From Elephas maximus indicus (lineage: Eukaryota; Chordata; Mammalia; Proboscidea; Elephantidae), in the NCBI RefSeq assembly GCF_024166365.1, contig NC_064842.1, forward strand, positions 17,145,001 to 17,209,000: a stretch of 64,000 nt of DNA. The letters run 5' to 3'. Positions 1 through 10,168 of this stretch are shown here, one piece after another. The notes under the pieces were generated by a model. The model worked only from the letters and a program-made list of their open reading frames with translations, made no database searches and was not told the origin of the DNA. Made by a program: the position numbers and the translations under genes. Every line of letters starts with the position of its first letter. The stretch's first letter is position 1.

Positions 1-66
1 TGGATTCGAACTGCCTACCTTTTGGTTAGCAGCGGAACTCTTAACCACTACACCATAAGGGTTTCC
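1..66 (-). repeat. AfroSINE, partial, cut by window edge
   Basis: Antisense tRNA-like head of an AfroSINE. It shows the inverted B-box region (GATTCGAACTGCC), the TTTTGGTTAGCAGC block and the AACCACTACACCA block, ending in GGGTTTCC, the reverse complement of the usual SINE start. The RTE-like body lies outside the window. Confidence 0.9.
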
Positions 67-1771
67 ACCCTTACAGTAGATGCTAGAAATTCCAGTCTTT
101 TTTACCTGCCACCTGTTCCTAACAGCCTCCACAGTAGAGGGAAAGGTAGAACTTCTCCTCCACCACCCACACTGTTTCTACACGAATCCTTCAATCTACG
201 CTTTTGTGACCTTTTTCCTTCAATGATTTCTTTGGGAAAATGTTGGGCTTAGAGGAGAGGCACCATATGGCTTTCCTCAGACTTCCTGGGAATGGATGAA
301 CCTTCAGTTCTAGGAGGTCCCTATTCTTAGTCATTTCTTCAGTGTCCACAACTCATAAGACTCCAGTACAAGCTGGATGATGAAAACCTTGTCTATGTCA
401 GTGAAATTCGGTCTAGGTGGGATTGGTTCAGTTCCAGATGACTAACTACCTGCATGGCAATATGTTTTCTAAGGGCATAGCACTTCTTCAAGTTCTGAGA
501 GATCTGATCTTCTCTTTTTGCATGTGCTCTGGGAAAGATTAAGATTCCAGTGCCAGATATGCAAGAATGCATTCCACGCAAAGGTGTTAACTTAGTTTGT
601 TGAGTTGTTTTTTCTTTGCATTCCTGGGAGGTATATTCCTGCTCCCTGTCCATCTAGAGAGTCTGATTACCACCTGCCAGAGCTTGGAAACCCCTTCCCT
701 ATGACTACATTGACTATCCTCAACAGGTCCCTATAAACAATAGAAACTGTGCAAGTGTTCTGACAATCTAGAAGCAAAGGAGAAGCAACTCAATGTAGAA
801 AATTGTAATAGCATAGAGATTACATAAAGTTAACTTTCTGAGGTTCTCAAAGTATATCTTGCTTATTCTGAGGTCAGCATATACATCTAACTTCACATTA
901 GTTTCAAAATAAAGAGATTTTTTTATTCTCATTTCTTAAGCATTTATTTCCAGTTCCACTCCTAAGACTCCAAACTCTAAAATGGTCAGCCCACAGTTTT
1001 CTCTTGCACAGCCTGGTTTTGGGTCTGTGTCTGTTGTCTAAGAATTGAATAGCAGCCACAGCAGCAACAACTCTCTCCTTGGACCTTATCTGATGGTCTC
1101 TGGACTCAACCCCAACACTGAGACATTTGCAAGCAGAAAGATATGTTCCCGAAAAAGGAAGTCAATAAAAGAGACATGTTTATATTTTCCACCCCTTTCC
1201 CATTCCCTGCACTTATAGGGCCCTTCTCTGAGGTAATAGCAATCATTTAATCAGCTTCCCTAAATTGTAAGTTCTGAAGAAAAAGAAAAAAAAAAACAAG
1301 TCCTCCAATGTTTTGCTATCCCCTACCTCTCTTCTTGGCCAGTGCCATACAGAAAATCTGCATGGCTGACGGATGAAGGAGCAACAAAGCCAAGCCCCCA
1401 CAGCCAGATGGGCATTCTACCTTTGCATCTGGGTTCCTCCAAAAAATGACAATTGTTATTTTATTATTCAGTATGGTTTTTATTAAGTCAGTTCTTCCCA
1501 AGGGGCAGATACTCTACCAACTGATCAATAAATCTGGAGGAACTGTTCCCACCTCAGGAATCCAAGTTGAAAGAAAACTACCCTGTACATAGCTATGGGG
1601 AGAATGGGTTCACTTCTGAACATGACTAGCACCGTTTTGCCCAGCCTCTCTAAGATCCTGGCAGCCCTATTGCAAAATACCTAAATGTTGTGCACATTTG
1701 TCTGTCTGGCTGCCCAGTCTTAAAACAGCCTTTCTATTTGGGGGGAATCCCAGGACTCTATTTCTACTTTA
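67..1771. other. No gene or assignable repeat seen
   Basis: About 1.7 kb of ordinary AT-rich sequence. Open frames are under 90 codons and have no recognisable domain. I see no clear SINE or LINE signature; an A-rich run lies near 1285. It may hold diverged old repeats that only a profile search would find. Confidence 0.5.
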
Positions 1772-1946
1772 GAAACCAACCAAACCCATTGCTCTTGAGT
1801 CGATTCCAACTCATAGTGACAATACAGGAGAGAGTAGAACTGCCCCATAGAGTTTCCAAGGAGTGGCTGATGGATTTGAACTACCAATCTTTTGGTTTGG
1901 AGCTGTAGCTTGCCATAGCTCTTAACCACTGTGCCTCCAGGAATCC
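1772..1946 (-). repeat. AfroSINE, near full length, antisense
   Basis: Runs from the tail motif (AAACCAACCAAACCC) through GAGTCGATTCCAACTCATAGTGAC, AGTAGAACTGCCCCATAG and TTTCCAAGGAG to the tRNA-like head. The head carries a short insertion (GCTTGCCATAGC) between the T-loop-like part and the AACCACTGTG block. Pol III type SINE, RTE-mobilised by family knowledge. Confidence 0.9.
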
Positions 1947-2213
1947 TTAGAAATCAAAGAGGGCAGAAAATTTCTCTTTGCCCTAGTAGCTGGGAAACCA
2001 GCACATCACCTGGGCTCCGCCAATCAGAGGCTCCACGTTGGACACACAGACCATGGGAAGGAAGAGGTCATCTGCAATGGCTGTGGTGGAGTTAAGAGCC
2101 CAGCAGCATGAAGACAGGTGTTAGGGGGGAGCACCAGCAGTGGTATCCAAAGCAGCCTATCCCTGTGGCAAGATCTTGGCCGTGCCTTGCCTCCCTTGAT
2201 TTTATGCATTCCT

Positions 2214-2281
2214 ATTGATTCTGTCTTCCCTCTGATTCTGTGTTTTTTTATTGATTCTGTCTTCCCTCTGATTCTGTGTTC
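2214..2281. repeat. Two-copy tandem duplication, 36-bp period
   Basis: The string ATTGATTCTGTCTTCCCTCT followed by GATTCTGTGTT occurs at 2214 and again at 2250, with the gap filled by T-rich sequence. It abuts the next SINE and looks like local slippage or duplication. Confidence 0.8.
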
Positions 2282-2288
2282 TACACAA

Positions 2289-2450
2289 TAACCCATTGCC
2301 ATGGAGTCAATTCCAACTCATAGTGACTTTATACGACGGAATAGAACTGCGCCTTAGGATCTCCAAGGAGCAGCTGGTGATTTGAACTGCCGAACTGCCG
2401 ACCTTTTGTTTAGCAGCCGTAGCTCTTAGCCACTGTGCCACCAGGGCTCC
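2289..2450 (-). repeat. AfroSINE, antisense
   Basis: Standard antisense AfroSINE ending CCACCAGGGCTCC. A small internal duplication (GAACTGCC repeated before GACCTTTTG) lies in the B-box area, which probably would damage the internal promoter. Confidence 0.9.
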
Positions 2451-2812
2451 GAGCAACACAGTACTCTTTCAATAAATTCGTTATCTACTCAAGTCAACTA
2501 GAAGAGACTTTTGTTGCTTACAACCAAGAACTTCAAACAGCATGCCAGCCTTTCCTTCATGAATAGATGATTCCAGAACATCTTAGTGTGGTGGGCTTGT
2601 GTCATTGCCTTCTCTCAGATTGACCCTATCACCATGTATGAATTCCTTTATATTATCTTAAATTGGAAAGAGATGTTCTCCAGAAACAACCACAGGGGAC
2701 CTTAGAAGACAAGTGCCATACAGCTCTAAGCAAAATGGGATAAATGACTAGGAAGAGGGAAGATGCAACCGATGGCTTCTCTGAAGTGAGGTGGATATGT
2801 TCACTTAAGATT
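2451..2812. other. Unassigned; possible old LTR tail
   Basis: The segment around 2465-2530 (TCAATAAATTCG followed by GACTTTTGTTGCTTACAACCAAG) resembles the 3' end of an old LTR and is echoed at 27620-27680. The rest has no recognisable content. Confidence 0.3.
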
Positions 2813-2817
2813 CCAAA

Positions 2818-3218
2818 AGAAAGCTCCTGGATCTAATAGAAGAATTCAGCAATGTTGCAGAATACAAGATCAACACACAAAAATTTGTCATTTTCCTTTA
2901 CACTAACAGGCAGAAATAAGAGACTGGCTCACAAAATAAAGAATATCACCCAGGAGTACTGTGCACCTTTAAAAAAATCACCTGTATGAGACCAAAGGGT
3001 CAACAATTACTCTAAAGCAAAGATGAAAGGGTAAGGGAACGGAGAAACTAGATTACTGGAAATGAAACATGCAGAATGGAATTAATGAGAAGGTTGACAC
3101 ATTGTGAAAAATGTAACCAATGTCATTGAACAATCTATGTAGTAATTGTTACATGGGAACCTAATTTGCTGTGTAAACTCTTGCTGAAAACGCAATAAAA
3201 TATTATTTTAAAAAAAAA
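2818..3218 (+). repeat. L1 LINE, internally deleted 3' end
   Basis: Positions 2818-2913 read as L1 ORF2 (GAATTCAGCAATGTTGCAG, AAGATCAACACACAAAAAT). From about 2919 the sequence is the lineage L1 3' UTR (ACTGGCTCACAAAATAAAG, TGTGTAAACTCTTGCTGAAAA), ending in an AATAAA signal and an A-tail near 3215. The last part of ORF2 is missing, so this is an internally deleted copy. Confidence 0.8.
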
Positions 3219-3257
3219 GAACCAATGAAAACTTTATACATGGATTCTTTTTTAAAA

Positions 3258-3487
3258 AATTAATTTCAAAAATGAAGCTAAATGGGCACACCAACCCAGG
3301 GGCAAGGATGAGAAGGCAGGAAAAGACAGGAAAGCTATTAAGGGGAATCCAAGGTCAAGAAGGGGAGAGTGTTGACATGTCATGGGGTCGGCAACCAATG
3401 TCACAAAATAATATGGGTATTAATTGTTTAAGGAGAAGCTAATCTGTTCTGTAAACCTTTGTCTAAAGTACATTAAAAAAATTATTT
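3258..3487 (+). repeat. L1 3' UTR fragment, second subfamily
   Basis: Matches the pattern at 42955-43630: GGATGAGAAGGCAGGAAAAG, CAATGTCACAAAATAATATG, then CTGTAAACCTTTGTCTAAAG and an A-run. It is a short 5'-truncated L1 end close behind another L1, differing in subfamily from its neighbour. Confidence 0.7.
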
Positions 3488-3742
3488 TGTATTTTACCCT
3501 AAATATAGAAATAATTCAGGTTTACTGTGGAAGATTGGGGGAAACAAAAATAGAAAAATACCACCTGTGATTTTACTAGCCACCAATAGCCACAATTGAA
3601 ATTTTGATGCATTTCTAATATTTTTTTCTATGAAAATCTTTTATTAGTTGTGATCATCTTACTTTATTGCCTGTCAAAATTCTGAAAAGAGCAGAATTAT
3701 ACACTGAGATATATCTCTCCAGGTGTTAAATATAGGGAAGTC
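3488..3742. other. Unassigned AT-rich, possibly old LINE 3' end
   Basis: The stretch with GGAAGATTGGGGGAAACAAAA and ATTTTGATGCATTTCTAATA resembles a widespread old mammalian LINE-type end, but I cannot name the family. Confidence 0.3.
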
Positions 3743-3949
3743 AACCAGTCAGTTGCCATTGTATCAACTCTGACTCATGGTGACCCTATCTGTGTCAGAG
3801 TAGAACTGTGTTCCATAAGGTTTTCAATGGCTGAGTTTTCAGAAGTGATCCTCAGGCCTTTCTTCCCAGGTACCTCTGGGTAGACCTGAACTTCCAACCT
3901 TTCTGTTAGCAGACTAGCACATTATCTTCCTGCACCACCCAGGGGCTCC
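3743..3949 (-). repeat. AfroSINE, longer-body variant, antisense
   Basis: Contains the block TTTTCAGAAGTGATCCTCAGGCCTTTCTTC, absent from the short AfroSINE, between the RTE-like tail and the tRNA-like head. This marks the longer, older variant, also seen at 14512, 27792 and 41506. Confidence 0.85.
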
Positions 3950-4254
3950 AAAATGTGTCACATTAAACACTTATTCCTCTGTCTGTTAATACCTGCTATA
4001 GATACACCACAGAAAGAGCTGTTTCTTGATCAGGAGCTTAGGGAATGCTTAGTTAGTTGAACGAGCTCCTTATTGCATGACTTTTTAGAGCTTTTAACAC
4101 ATTAGAGTATAGTGTGACCCTCAAAGACAGCAGCATTTTCTAAATATATTTGACCATAGGGCCCACTTTTAAGACACATTTCTTAGGACTAGCATACTAA
4201 GGACATGCTGACGCAGAAAGCTTAGAACGTCGGATTCTTTTTCTTCTTCCTATT
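3950..4254. other. No gene or repeat recognised
   Basis: About 300 bp of AT-rich DNA with no signature I recognise. Confidence 0.5.
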
Positions 4255-4440
4255 TCGTTATTGGGAAGAAAGGCTGATAATCTACCTCCAAAAAGCAGGC
4301 AGTGAAAACCCCATGGATCACAATGGTCTGATCCACAGCTAACCGTTGGGGATGGTGCAGGACCAGGCAGCATTGTGTTCCGTTGTGCATGGGGCCGCCC
4401 TGAACTGGGGGCGGACCCCATGGCAGCTAAAAACTATAAC
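4255..4440 (+). repeat. AfroSINE long variant with RTE-like tail
   Basis: Sense copy lacking a clear head. It shows GAAAACCCCATGGATCACAA, GGTCTGATCCACAGCTAACC, then GGTGCAGGACCAGGCAGCAT and CCCATGGCAGCTAAAAAC. The last two are the RTE 3' end region, longer here than in short AfroSINEs. Confidence 0.7.
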
Positions 4441-4799
4441 TTTGTTACTGAATAGCCAGCTCAGAGTCAGCAGAGGAAAAGGAGAATGTATTGTAGATAG
4501 ATAGGAGCCAAATTTAGAAAAGAAATAACAGAATGGGGCCTTGAAGGTGAGTTCTCTTTGCTGATTTTACTTACATGTAAACACGTTTGAGAGAATGAGG
4601 TTCAGAGACAAACATCACAATTCACATCTGAGAGAACTAAGTCTAGAACAACACTGAATTCTAGAGGGGCAATTTTGTCTTGAGAAATGCTGCTGCATAA
4701 ATGGCTTTACCTTCACTTAAGTAGAAAATCCAGTTAACTTACTAGAACACTACATTGCCACACTAGGGAGATTAACTTAATCTTACTCTGTATTATGCA
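4441..4799. other. No gene or repeat recognised
   Basis: Ordinary AT-rich sequence between two SINEs; nothing assignable. Confidence 0.5.
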
Positions 4800-4984
4800 G
4801 TACCAAACCCACTGCCGTCAAGTCAATTCCGACTCATAGCGACCATACAGGACAGAGTAGAACTGCCCCATAGTTTCCAAGGGAGTAAATCCTTACAGAA
4901 GCAGACTGCCACATCTTTCTCCCAAAGAGCGACTGGTGGGTTCAAAACACCGACATTTGAGTTAGCAACAGAGGTCTTAAGCAA
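4800..4984 (-). repeat. AfroSINE, diverged, antisense
   Basis: Good tail half (CAAACCCACTGCCGTCAAGTC, CAGAGTAGAACTGCCCCATAG) followed by a diverged middle (ACAGAAGCAGACTGCCACATC) and an incomplete head ending near GGTCTTAAGC. Confidence 0.8.
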
Positions 4985-6965
4985 GGCTTCTTTTATTTAG
5001 CACCCCCCACCCCCGAAAAGACAGTTCCATAAGACAAATTTTTTTAAATGACACAAACAAGGACGAATGCTAAAACAAAAGAATACAAGAGGTATAGTTC
5101 GAGGTGATGAGATTGTCCTCATTGGAAGAAAACATTGTTGACGAAAGAAGCTTTCATAAGAAATTCTCTTCTTGCCTGATCACTTCCCCATCTAACCTAA
5201 TTTCTGCTCAGACTCCCAGTGAAGTCTACCACTGAATAAGTATGAAAATATGGCTTCTTCCAACAAACCAACAAGTTTAGATGCTCATTTGACAGATGCA
5301 GAAATTGAGGGAAACAGGAAATAAAAAAGAAACCAGAAGTGAGTGATGTCTCCTAACAAAACATTCACCACCTTGGAGTCAGCTCTGTGAACTTGCCATG
5401 TGCCAAAACCCAGCCAGCCACAAGACTCCTACAGTACTCCTGAGCCTGGTGTCTGTCATTTCTGGAATAAGCTATGTGTTCAGGAAAGTCTGGGAATTAC
5501 CAGAAATCAAAAGTACCTTCTTTCTGTGAAGGAGCCTAAAGGATATGTTAGGGCAGCTTCCCAATTTTTTGTCTGAAGCCTTAATCGTGGTTCTGTTTGG
5601 GGAGCGCTAAGCAGACTCCCATGAGTGAGCTGCCCCGTGTGATCTCCCAGCAGCTCTTGAGAGAAAAACGGAACCGGAGAATGTCGAAGTTGGAAGGGAC
5701 CTTAGTGATCATCTCCTCCAGCCTAACCCCCTCTGTTTACAGATCTGAAACATGGAGCCTGAAACCCACCCAGAATCCTGTGAGTGAGCGTGCTGCCCGC
5801 CCATCTTCTATTTTTGTGCAGTTTTCCCATGGCATCCAGCCAGAGCATCTACACCAGTAATGTCTAGAGGATTTATGAGACCCAGCAACCCTTTGGGTCT
5901 CTGCACAGACCTAAACAGGAAACCCACACAAGGAAATGCCCTTTCTGTTTGCAGGCCGAATTCCCAGGATGCCTTCACCAGAGTGCCCTGGCTGGAACAA
6001 AACAAAGACCCGCCACAACAAATGCCCTTCGATCCGGAGGCAGAGGTGCCCTTCCCACCCTCTCCACCCACTCCCCAGGCCAGGAGGCCCTCTGCTAACT
6101 TAAGGAGAACAAGGCTTCCTTCTCTACAACCTCTACTTAAGGTTGCTCCATTGGTCTAGATGCCCCAGCAGGAGAGGGGTCAGTCCAGACACCCACCCTC
6201 GGATGTCCAGGTGGGGTTTCAGACCTTTGAAGCCCCTCACAGTTGCAAAGCCAATTAACCTGGGCAAGCTGGCACCCCACTATTGGCACCCCACTCACAC
6301 CTCTCCTATTCTTTTTCCCTGTTGCCTCTTGCTCCGATGGTATACTTCAGAGCTGAAAGAATATGTGCATTTCCCAGCCAAAGGGCAGCCAGATGCTACG
6401 GAGTCCCTCTGAGCCACCACTGCAGGTTGCGATGTTCCCTCTGTCCTGACACGGCTGGCCTTGCCTTGCTACAACCTCAGCACCCAGTGTTCTGCCAAAT
6501 CCCCTCTCCCCATTAATCAGTCCCTCTGGCCTGGTGTTCCGTCATGACACATTTTAAAATCTCTTCAGCTCTCCACAGAAGACTGAAACTTCAGAAACAG
6601 GCTGTTGCTTGGGGCTGGGTAGGAAGGAAGTATTCGTTCCTGCTCACAGAGCAGCACAGCAGTGTGGTGACCCTTTGCCCCCTCCTCAAGGCGTCCCCCT
6701 GGGCTGACACCAAAAATAGAGTCTGTCCTCCTTGGTTCGCCCCCACCTCCCTTGGGAAAGAAGTCACAGGCTAACACATTGAGCCAATGGTACTATCAGG
6801 GCTTGACTGTTTTCAGGAATCGCCAGATGTTGGGAAGAGGATAATGTGTCATTTCCTTTAACAAATAGTCTGGGCATCTGTGCATTTCCTTTTAAGCCAG
6901 CTCTTTAAGAGAATGTGGTGTGGTGACAGCGCAGGATAAACGGCCCTTGCGTCACTCTTGGGGGT
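4985..6965. other. No gene seen; one old repeat core
   Basis: About 2 kb, moderately GC-rich at 5.6-6.6 kb. At 5683-5760 the pattern GTTGGAAGGGACCTTAGTGA followed by TTTACAGATCTGAAAC resembles a common old mammalian repeat core, also seen at 42440-42500. Open frames of 77-99 codons on both strands overlap one another and carry no known domain. Confidence 0.4.
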
Positions 6966-7125
6966 ACTAGAAAAACCCGCTGCTGTTGAGTCGATTCCAA
7001 CTCACAGAGACCCTATAGGACAAAGAACTGCCCCATAGGGTTTCCAAGGAGTGCCTTGTGGATTCAAAGTGCTGACTTTTTTGGTTAGCAGCTGAGCTCT
7101 TAACTGTTGTGCCACCAGAGGCCTC
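6966..7125 (-). repeat. AfroSINE, antisense
   Basis: Short-type AfroSINE with tail GTTGAGTCGATTCCAACTCA, body CCCATAGGGTTTCCAAGGAG and head TTGGTTAGCAGCTGAGCTCT, ending GTGCCACCAGAGGCCTCC. Confidence 0.9.
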
Positions 7126-7296
7126 CTCAATCTCTTTGGGTTCCAATCCTTCATTATGAAAATATTTCTGTCTTCTGTGTGTATGGGTGACACCACAAGA
7201 AGACAGCATATGTAGTGGCGAAAAGCAAGGGCTTTGGAGAAAAGTAAATGCTCTAAGAAAAAAGGCCAAAGAGCTGTGCAACGTTGGGAGAGAGCT

Positions 7297-7493
7297 CTAG
7301 TTAGGTGAAGTTGATTTCGACTCATAACCACTCCATGTGGCAGAGTAGAACTTCCCCCATGGGGTTTTCTAGGCTGTAATCTTTATGGGAGCAGATGGCC
7401 AGGTCTTTGTCCTGCAGAGCAGCTGGGTGGGTTTGAACCCCCACTTGTTGGTTAGCAACTGAGCTGAGTTAACCATTGTGCCACCAGGGCTTC
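7297..7493 (-). repeat. AfroSINE, longer-body variant, antisense
   Basis: Contains GGCTGTAATCTTTATGGGAG and CAGAGCAGCTGGGTGGGTTT before the head, a middle block shared with the outer SINE at 22374-22740. Ends GTGCCACCAGGGCTTC. Confidence 0.85.
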
Positions 7494-7540
7494 TTTGGGA
7501 GAGAGCTAGGAGTAATCAAATGGTTCATCCATTTCCCACA

Positions 7541-7692
7541 TCAGTGGTTCTCAGCAGAGAATCAACACTGGCAACTTGCCCCACCCACCCCAGACCTACT
7601 GAGTCAGAAACTCTGGGGGTGAATCCCAGTTATCCCTTTTAACAAGCTTTCCAGGTGATTCTGATGTCCTCAAGTTTGAGAAGCACTGGCCC
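7541..7692 (-). mobile_element. MER5A-like hAT-Charlie DNA transposon
   Basis: Bounded by CAGTGGTTCTCA at the left and its inverted partner TTTGAGAAGCACTGG at the right. The core ACCTACTGAGTCAGAAACTC is the reverse of the MER5A core. A non-autonomous element of old placental age. Confidence 0.8.
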
Positions 7693-9654
7693 AGACAGAT
7701 GCACCTTAAGGGTTCTCCAAAGGCAAGAAAAGCAGAGATGGTGGAGGGTGGTTATCTGAGAAAACAAGCACCTTGCTGGAGGTAGGGGGAGGGAACCTGT
7801 GGGTGAGGCTATCTTGGCAAGAGAAATGTCCTGGAAACAGAAATGAAGTGACAGCAAATAAAATAACTCAAGATATAGCCATATCTCTTGGCTCATACTG
7901 CACTAATTTGTAGCACTTCTAGGATATGGTTTAATGACATGAGTGTATTCACAGCATAGTTTTCATTTTAAATAATGGGTACAACAGGAGCCCAACTATG
8001 TAAAATGTATGTGCATACCTATCGATATATAGAAAAAATATTAGAATACATCAAAATGTTAACAGTGATCATCCCTGGGTGATAGATTTATGAATAATTT
8101 TTATTTCATCCTTTATATTTTTCTTGCAATTTTTCCATAATAAATAGGTATTTTTATAATTAAAAAAAATAGTTAAATAAGGTGACAAGACTGTTGGGTT
8201 GAAATAGTCATTTAAACAAATTTGTATAGCCCTCTCCAGAAGCTAGCTCTCCAGGAATTTATGTCACACTTGTGCAGAAAATGGAGTATTAAGAACATTG
8301 GATTCAGAACGTGTAAAGAGATTGTCAAATCCATCAGCTCCAGTTGAAACGAGCACAGCAGGAAGAGCTGCAGAAAGATGCAAGCCAGAGCCCACCCTGG
8401 TGCCCCTGGCCCCACGGGCTGGCCCAGCCCCTCCTGCCATCCCCTCCGCTCCAGCCCTGGCGGCTGACAAGGACAGGCCAGGCGGCTCCTGGGCGAGCTC
8501 ACATCCGTGTTAGTGGGTGTTATCCGTCCACACTGTGCCTATGGCTGTCTTGGTTCAGGAGACCTAGCAGCCTCTGAGTTTTTACACCCTGACTTCCTGA
8601 TGGGGATCGGCCCGAGGCAAAAACAAAACAACACTGAAAGAGCCCTCAAAACCCTAGAAAGGAAGAAAGGACAATGGAACGTGATGTAAGGGTCACTGAA
8701 CAGCCAGTGACTCAGCACTTCTGCGCCATCAACACCAGCTGCAGCCCTCAGCGGCTCACAGAACAGCCACACACACACACACACAGTGCAAACAACCCAG
8801 CGCCTGAACAGGGACAAGAATGTGGCACAGAATCAAAGATTTCTGAAAGTGTAAAGAACCTGACAGAATGTACAAGGATGCTGTAAGTTAATTCAGTTTT
8901 CCATTGACAGCTTTTACCAAGACTCTTCTTTTCCTAAGGAGCCGGACACTTATCACTGAGGTCAAATTCTCCGAACTGGAACCGGTATCTGCCTGCGAAC
9001 AGCTATAATGTATTCTGACTCCTTCTGAAAGATTCCAGGATGAAAATTTGTTAATGTGGTCGATTTTAGTGTTGGCTTCTCAAGGAGACTCTGAGGGAAA
9101 AAATTCCCATCTTTTGTGAGTCATGGGAGGGGCTGGGAGATATTTCACAGACTACAAATGCAGTGGGAATCTGTCCCACTGAATTTTGACTCAGGCAATA
9201 GCTCTGTCTGCCAATGTATCATCTTATTAAAAGATGCATTTTAAAATTCAGCCTTTACCACAATTCAGAAGTCAGTTGAAGCACCCTCTCCATGGAGTCA
9301 GGTTGGGTTGGCACCTTCCTCCCAGATGGCTCTGCTACCTCAGAGCTGCAAGGAACACTGCAGATAATGCTGGTCTTGGGAGGCCTGGGCGTTGTCAGTC
9401 CACCAAATTCACACGGTGGACAAGCACCACTGTGGGATGTAATCAAAATGCGACTTTATTTTTTTCACTCACTGCTCCTTGAAAATGTATTCTGTAAGGA
9501 AAGTTCTTTCCTGCCGTTAAATAAAAACTCTGTGGACTCCAGAATTTTTCTGCTCATTCTGAGGAAGTAGATTGTACTATGGGTGCTTAAGTCACAAAAC
9601 AGTCTTATTTTAGCAATTAAATGTCTGGGCCCAGTATCCGGAATGTTGACACAC
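7693..9654. other. No gene; old LINE-like end and CA repeat
   Basis: Positions 8055-8170 (CAAAATGTTAACAGTGATCA, TTTTTATTTCATCC, ending A-rich) resemble an old LINE-type 3' end. A short CA/AC run lies at 8769-8786. The GC-richer part at 8340-8490 has open frames on both strands; none shows splice context or a domain. Confidence 0.4.
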
Positions 9655-9833
9655 AAGAGTCCTTTGTGGTGCAAATAGTTAATGCACTCAGCTACTAACC
9701 TAAAGGTTGGTGGTTCAAGTCCACCCAGAGTCATGTCGGAAGAAAGGCCTGAAGATCTACTTCCGAAAAATCAGCCCTATGGAGCACAGTTCTACGATGA
9801 CACACATAGGGTCGCCATGAGCAACTGGTTTTA
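9655..9833 (+). repeat. AfroSINE, older variant, sense
   Basis: Sense head with GGTGCAAATAGTTAATGCAC and B-box-like GGTGGTTCAAGTCC, then GAAGAAAGGCCTGAAGATCT and TGACACACATAGGGTCGCC. The head differs from that of the short AfroSINE, so it is a separate subfamily. Confidence 0.9.
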
Positions 9834-10012
9834 ATATTCACTCAAAGGTGAGGCTTCACAGTACTTCCTGTGCATGGCGGAAAGGAAGGAGCAGAGGTCA
9901 GAAGACAGCACAGTTCTTATTTGGCTCTCTCTGGACCTACCAGATGGTTAAATGGACTCTCTATCCTCATTGTTTTTGTTGTTTTTGTTTTTAGTCTCTT
10001 TAATGCACTCTG

Positions 10013-10168
10013 AGGAGCCCTGGTGGTGCGGTGGTTAAGAGCTTGGCTGTTAACCAGAAAGTCTGCAGTTCGAATCCACCAGCCATTCCTCAGAAACCCT
10101 ATGGGGCAGTTCTACTCTGTCCTATAGGGTCGCTATGAGTTGGAATCGACTCCATGGCAATGGGTTTT
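10013..10168 (+). repeat. AfroSINE, full length, sense
   Basis: One of the best preserved short copies: GGAGCCCTGGTGGTGCGGTG at the start, GCAGTTCGAATCCACCAGCC, CTATGGGGCAGTTCTACTCT and TTGGAATCGACTCCATGGCA, ending in GGGTTTT. Two box-like promoter segments remain in the head. Confidence 0.95.

Noticed and set aside
5597..6412. Run of three short frames (87, 99, 89 codons)
   Set aside because: They overlap in different frames and with a minus-strand frame of equal length, and one begins in an old repeat core.
8264..8513. GC-rich block with open frames on both strands, possible exon
   Set aside because: No start context, splice pair or domain; the composition alone explains the lack of stops.
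10013..10100. tRNA-like head as a real tRNA gene
   Set aside because: The same head occurs in some 30 copies joined to the same body; it is a SINE promoter region.
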